This document shows, piece after piece, positions 61,944-64,000 of a DNA stretch of 64,000 nucleotides. The stretch's first letter is position 1. Each line of letters begins with the position of its first letter. Source of the DNA: Candidatus Nitrosopelagicus brevis (GTDB lineage: Archaea; Thermoproteota; Nitrososphaeria; Nitrososphaerales; Nitrosopumilaceae); contig NZ_CP007026.1 of the NCBI RefSeq assembly GCF_000812185.1, positions 266,426-330,425 on the forward strand, read 5' to 3'. The translations under genes were made by a program, and so were the position numbers. Below the pieces are notes generated by a model. The model worked only from the letters and a program-made list of their open reading frames with translations, made no database searches and had not been told where the DNA came from.

Positions 61944-63353
61944 ATGACTGAAACATTATTTGAGAAAATTTGGAATTCTCATGTTGTAGTTGAAAGAAAA
62001 AATGAACCTTCATTAATTTACATTGATCGTCATCTTATCCATGAAGTAACATCTCCTCAGGCTTTTGATGGATTAAGAGTTAACAACCGAAAGGTAAGGC
62101 GCCCTGATTTGACTGTGGCTACAATTGATCACAATGTTCCTACTACTGATAGGAGCTTACCAATGATTGACGAAACTTCATCAACACAAATCAAAACTTT
62201 GGAAAAAAATTGTAAAGATTTTGGAATAAAGCTATTTGGAATTAATGATCCTAATCAAGGAATTGTACATGTAATAGGTCCACAATTAGGAATTACCTTA
62301 CCTGGAAGTACAATTGTGTGTGGTGATAGTCATACTTCCACTCAAGGTGCATTTGGTGCATTTGCATTTGGAATTGGAACAAGTGAAGTTGAACATACAC
62401 TTGCAACCCAAACACTTTGGTTAGAAAAACCAAAAACATTTGAAATTTTAGCTACCGGTAAACGTAAAAACTCATTTGCAGTGACATCTAAGGACATAAT
62501 TCTAAGTATAATCAAACAGATTGGAACTGACGGAGGCACTGGTCACGTATTAGAATATCGTGGAGATGCAATAAGTGATTTATCCATGGAACAACGAATG
62601 ACTATTTGCAATATGTCAATTGAAGCAGGTTCAAGAGCAGGTCTTATCGCACCTGATGAAAAAACATATGATTATCTCAATAATAGGGAATACACTCCAA
62701 AAAATTATGATGAACTTGTTGATGAATGGAAAAACAATCTAATGTCTGATCCTAACTCAAAATTTGATAAAAGTTTTACAATTGATGTAGAACAAATTGA
62801 ACCACAAGTAAGTTGGGGAACAAATCCTGCAATGGTATCTGATGTAACTGGAAAAATTCCTACTCCTGAAGATTTTGGTCAAAATAATGAAATACAAATT
62901 GAAAGTGCAAAAAAGGCTTTGTCTTACATGGATTTGAAACCTGATACTGCTATCGTGGAAATTCCAATTGACAGAGTTTTCATTGGTTCATGTACAAACG
63001 CACGTTTAGAAGATTTGAAAGATGCTGCAGAAATTGTAAAAGGTAAAACAGTTAATTCAGATGTCAACGCAATGGTTGTTCCTGGTTCACAAATGGTAAA
63101 ACTTGAGGCTGAGAAGTTAGGATTAGACAAAATATTCAAAGATGCAAATTTTGAATGGAGAGAATCTGGTTGTAGTATGTGTCTTGGAATGAATCCTGAT
63201 ATCTTAAAACCGGGTGAACGATGTGCTAGTACCTCTAATAGAAATTTCGAAGGAAGACAGGGTTCTGGTGGACGAACTCATCTTGTTAGCCCTGTCATGG
63301 CAGCTGCATCTGCTATCGCTGGTCATTTTGTTGATGTGAGAGAATGGTGTTAA
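61944..63353 (+). CDS. leuC: 3-Isopropylmalate dehydratase large subunit (bacterial type)
   Basis: A 469-residue LeuC of the longer bacterial type. It has [20 protein letters not shown], the [23 protein letters not shown] site, [16 protein letters not shown] and [13 protein letters not shown] with the cluster Cys. It converts 2-isopropylmalate to 3-isopropylmalate in leucine synthesis. It directly follows the archaeal-type pair with an eight-base gap, so the two isomerases are likely cotranscribed. Confidence 0.95.
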   Translation: MTETLFEKIWNSHVVVERKNEPSLIYIDRHLIHEVTSPQAFDGLRVNNRKVRRPDLTVATIDHNVPTTDRSLPMIDETSSTQIKTLEKNCKDFGIKLFGINDPNQGIVHVIGPQLGITLPGSTIVCGDSHTSTQGAFGAFAFGIGTSEVEHTLATQTLWLEKPKTFEILATGKRKNSFAVTSKDIILSIIKQIGTDGGTGHVLEYRGDAISDLSMEQRMTICNMSIEAGSRAGLIAPDEKTYDYLNNREYTPKNYDELVDEWKNNLMSDPNSKFDKSFTIDVEQIEPQVSWGTNPAMVSDVTGKIPTPEDFGQNNEIQIESAKKALSYMDLKPDTAIVEIPIDRVFIGSCTNARLEDLKDAAEIVKGKTVNSDVNAMVVPGSQMVKLEAEKLGLDKIFKDANFEWRESGCSMCLGMNPDILKPGERCASTSNRNFEGRQGSGGRTHLVSPVMAAASAIAGHFVDVREWC

Positions 63354-63356
63354 ATC

Positions 63357-63944
63357 TTGAAACCATTTTCTAAAATTAATAGTATCATCACTCCGTTTGA
63401 TAAAGCAAATGTAGATACAGATCAAATAATTCCAAAACAATTTCTTAAACTTATTACAAAATCTGGATTTGGAAAATTTCTTTTTTATGATTGGCGATTC
63501 AATCATGACGGAAAGGAAAAAGACGATTTCATTTTAAATGATTTACATTATCAGAATTCCCAAATACTTGTAACAAACGAAAACTTTGGTTGTGGTTCAT
63601 CAAGAGAACATGCAGTTTGGGCTTTGAAAGATTTTGGTTTTGATGTAATCATATCTCCTTCGTTTGCTGATATTTTCTATAGTAATTGCTTCAAAAATGG
63701 TGTTTTACCAATTATTTTAGATATTGAAAATATTAAAAAATTATTAAAATTCAAGGATAAAATTGAACTTGATTTACAGTCTCAAACAATCAATTTTGGT
63801 AGTGAATCGATAAATTTTCAAATTGATTCTCATAGAAAAACTAGATTGTTAGAAGGTCTAGATGATATCGATCTTACTCTCAAAGAAGATGGAAAAATAG
63901 AAAATTTCGAAAAAAATTCTTCTAGAATATCAATTTTTGAATAA
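63357..63944 (+). CDS. leuD: 3-Isopropylmalate dehydratase small subunit (bacterial type)
   Basis: A 195-residue LeuD partner of the bacterial-type LeuC, with DKANVDTDQIIPKQFLKLI and [15 protein letters not shown]. It is longer than the archaeal-type subunit above. The start is TTG. The gene ends the leucine/aconitase-like block in the window. Confidence 0.95.
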   Translation: MKPFSKINSIITPFDKANVDTDQIIPKQFLKLITKSGFGKFLFYDWRFNHDGKEKDDFILNDLHYQNSQILVTNENFGCGSSREHAVWALKDFGFDVIISPSFADIFYSNCFKNGVLPIILDIENIKKLLKFKDKIELDLQSQTINFGSESINFQIDSHRKTRLLEGLDDIDLTLKEDGKIENFEKNSSRISIFE

Positions 63945-63967
63945 ATACAAAAAATTTTCTGAAAAGA

Positions 63968-64000
63968 CTATCTGTATGATTTCTGTTTTCTTCTTCTTGC
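63968..64000 (-). CDS. 3' end of a gene with basic C-terminus (partial)
   Basis: The minus strand carries an open frame ending in ARRRKQKSYR and a TAG stop at 63968-63970; the rest lies beyond the window. The basic tail would suit a nucleic-acid-binding or ribosomal protein, but ten residues are too few for a call. A chance frame cannot be excluded. Confidence 0.35.
   Translation of the reverse strand, partial: ARRRKQKSYR

Noticed and set aside
1-64000. CRISPR arrays, insertion sequences, prophage or integrase att sites
   Set aside because: No regularly spaced direct repeats, transposase, integrase or tRNA 3'-end duplications were seen. The only direct repeats are short coding ones in rps11, top6A and the membrane gene at 29906.

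Overview
The window is a dense, AT-rich stretch (roughly one third G+C by eye) of an archaeal chromosome. The gene set points to an ammonia-oxidising Nitrososphaerota (Thaumarchaeota) of the marine Nitrosopumilus type. It has archaeal transcription and chromatin genes (TFB, histone, topoisomerase VI A and B), a full archaeal translation set (aIF1A, aIF2-beta, aIF5A, uS11, eS8, eS17, SRP19, SRP54, Dim2, RIO1, Gar1), ScpA/ScpB, PdxS/PdxT, a blue-copper protein and CofE. Many genes start with TTG or GTG. Several TATA boxes lie about 25-27 bp from the start codon, as expected for leaderless mRNAs. The species cannot be named from this sequence alone.

Layout. 1-2397: pheS (5' cut by the window edge) and pheT, then a GC-rich structured RNA that looks H/ACA-like (about 2411-2583). 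2625-7047: an EVE protein, a lone RAM domain, an HExxH protein, an unknown gene, aconitase and tRNA-Trp. 7122-14750: an anchored protein, pdxST, valS, a pterin dehydratase, a lone asparagine-synthase domain, purB and an SDR-like gene. 14838-19886: an rtcB-PDCD5-unknown operon, uS11, thiL, a phosphohexomutase and tRNA-Thr. 19888-25439: a large exported pentapeptide-repeat protein, small membrane, winged-helix and zinc proteins, and a solitary AIPR-type gene with a nuclease-like N-terminus. 25538-31692: cupredoxin, tRNA-Cys, histone, TatD-like, eS17, a tRNA-modification cluster (MoaD-like/Cgi121 fusion, THUMP protein, Sua5/TsaC), small regulators and an iron-trafficking-like protein. 31766-37086: purA, pyrF, Nudix, cis-prenyltransferase and DUF373. 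37275-42895: a translation and topology superoperon ending in top6B-top6A. 42881-50597: a membrane Hsp20-like protein, small unknowns, mtnP-apt, a large secreted protein, an aldo/keto reductase, DUF1802 and a chlorite-dismutase-fold protein. 50635-55979: sufC, tfb, gar1, srp19, eS8, scpB, scpA and an alcohol dehydrogenase. 55990-64000: intron-containing tRNA-Tyr, aIF5A, a box C/D sRNA, dph6, srp54, cofE, and two complete leuCD-type pairs.

Themes. Translation and tRNA/rRNA maturation dominate: three synthetase genes, four tRNAs, a tRNA ligase, t6A-related genes, and the modification of aIF5A and EF-2. A newly recognised box C/D sRNA between aif5A and dph6 has a D guide that matches the anticodon loop of elongator tRNA-Met and, by the N+5 rule, points at C34. 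The most system-like observation is the fusion of a ubiquitin-like domain ending in Gly-Gly with a KEOPS Cgi121 domain, beside THUMP and Sua5 genes. Genes are packed tightly, with many 1-17 bp overlaps, including convergent stop-codon overlaps and a tRNA overlapping a CDS stop. I see no rRNA, CRISPR array, insertion sequence or prophage.
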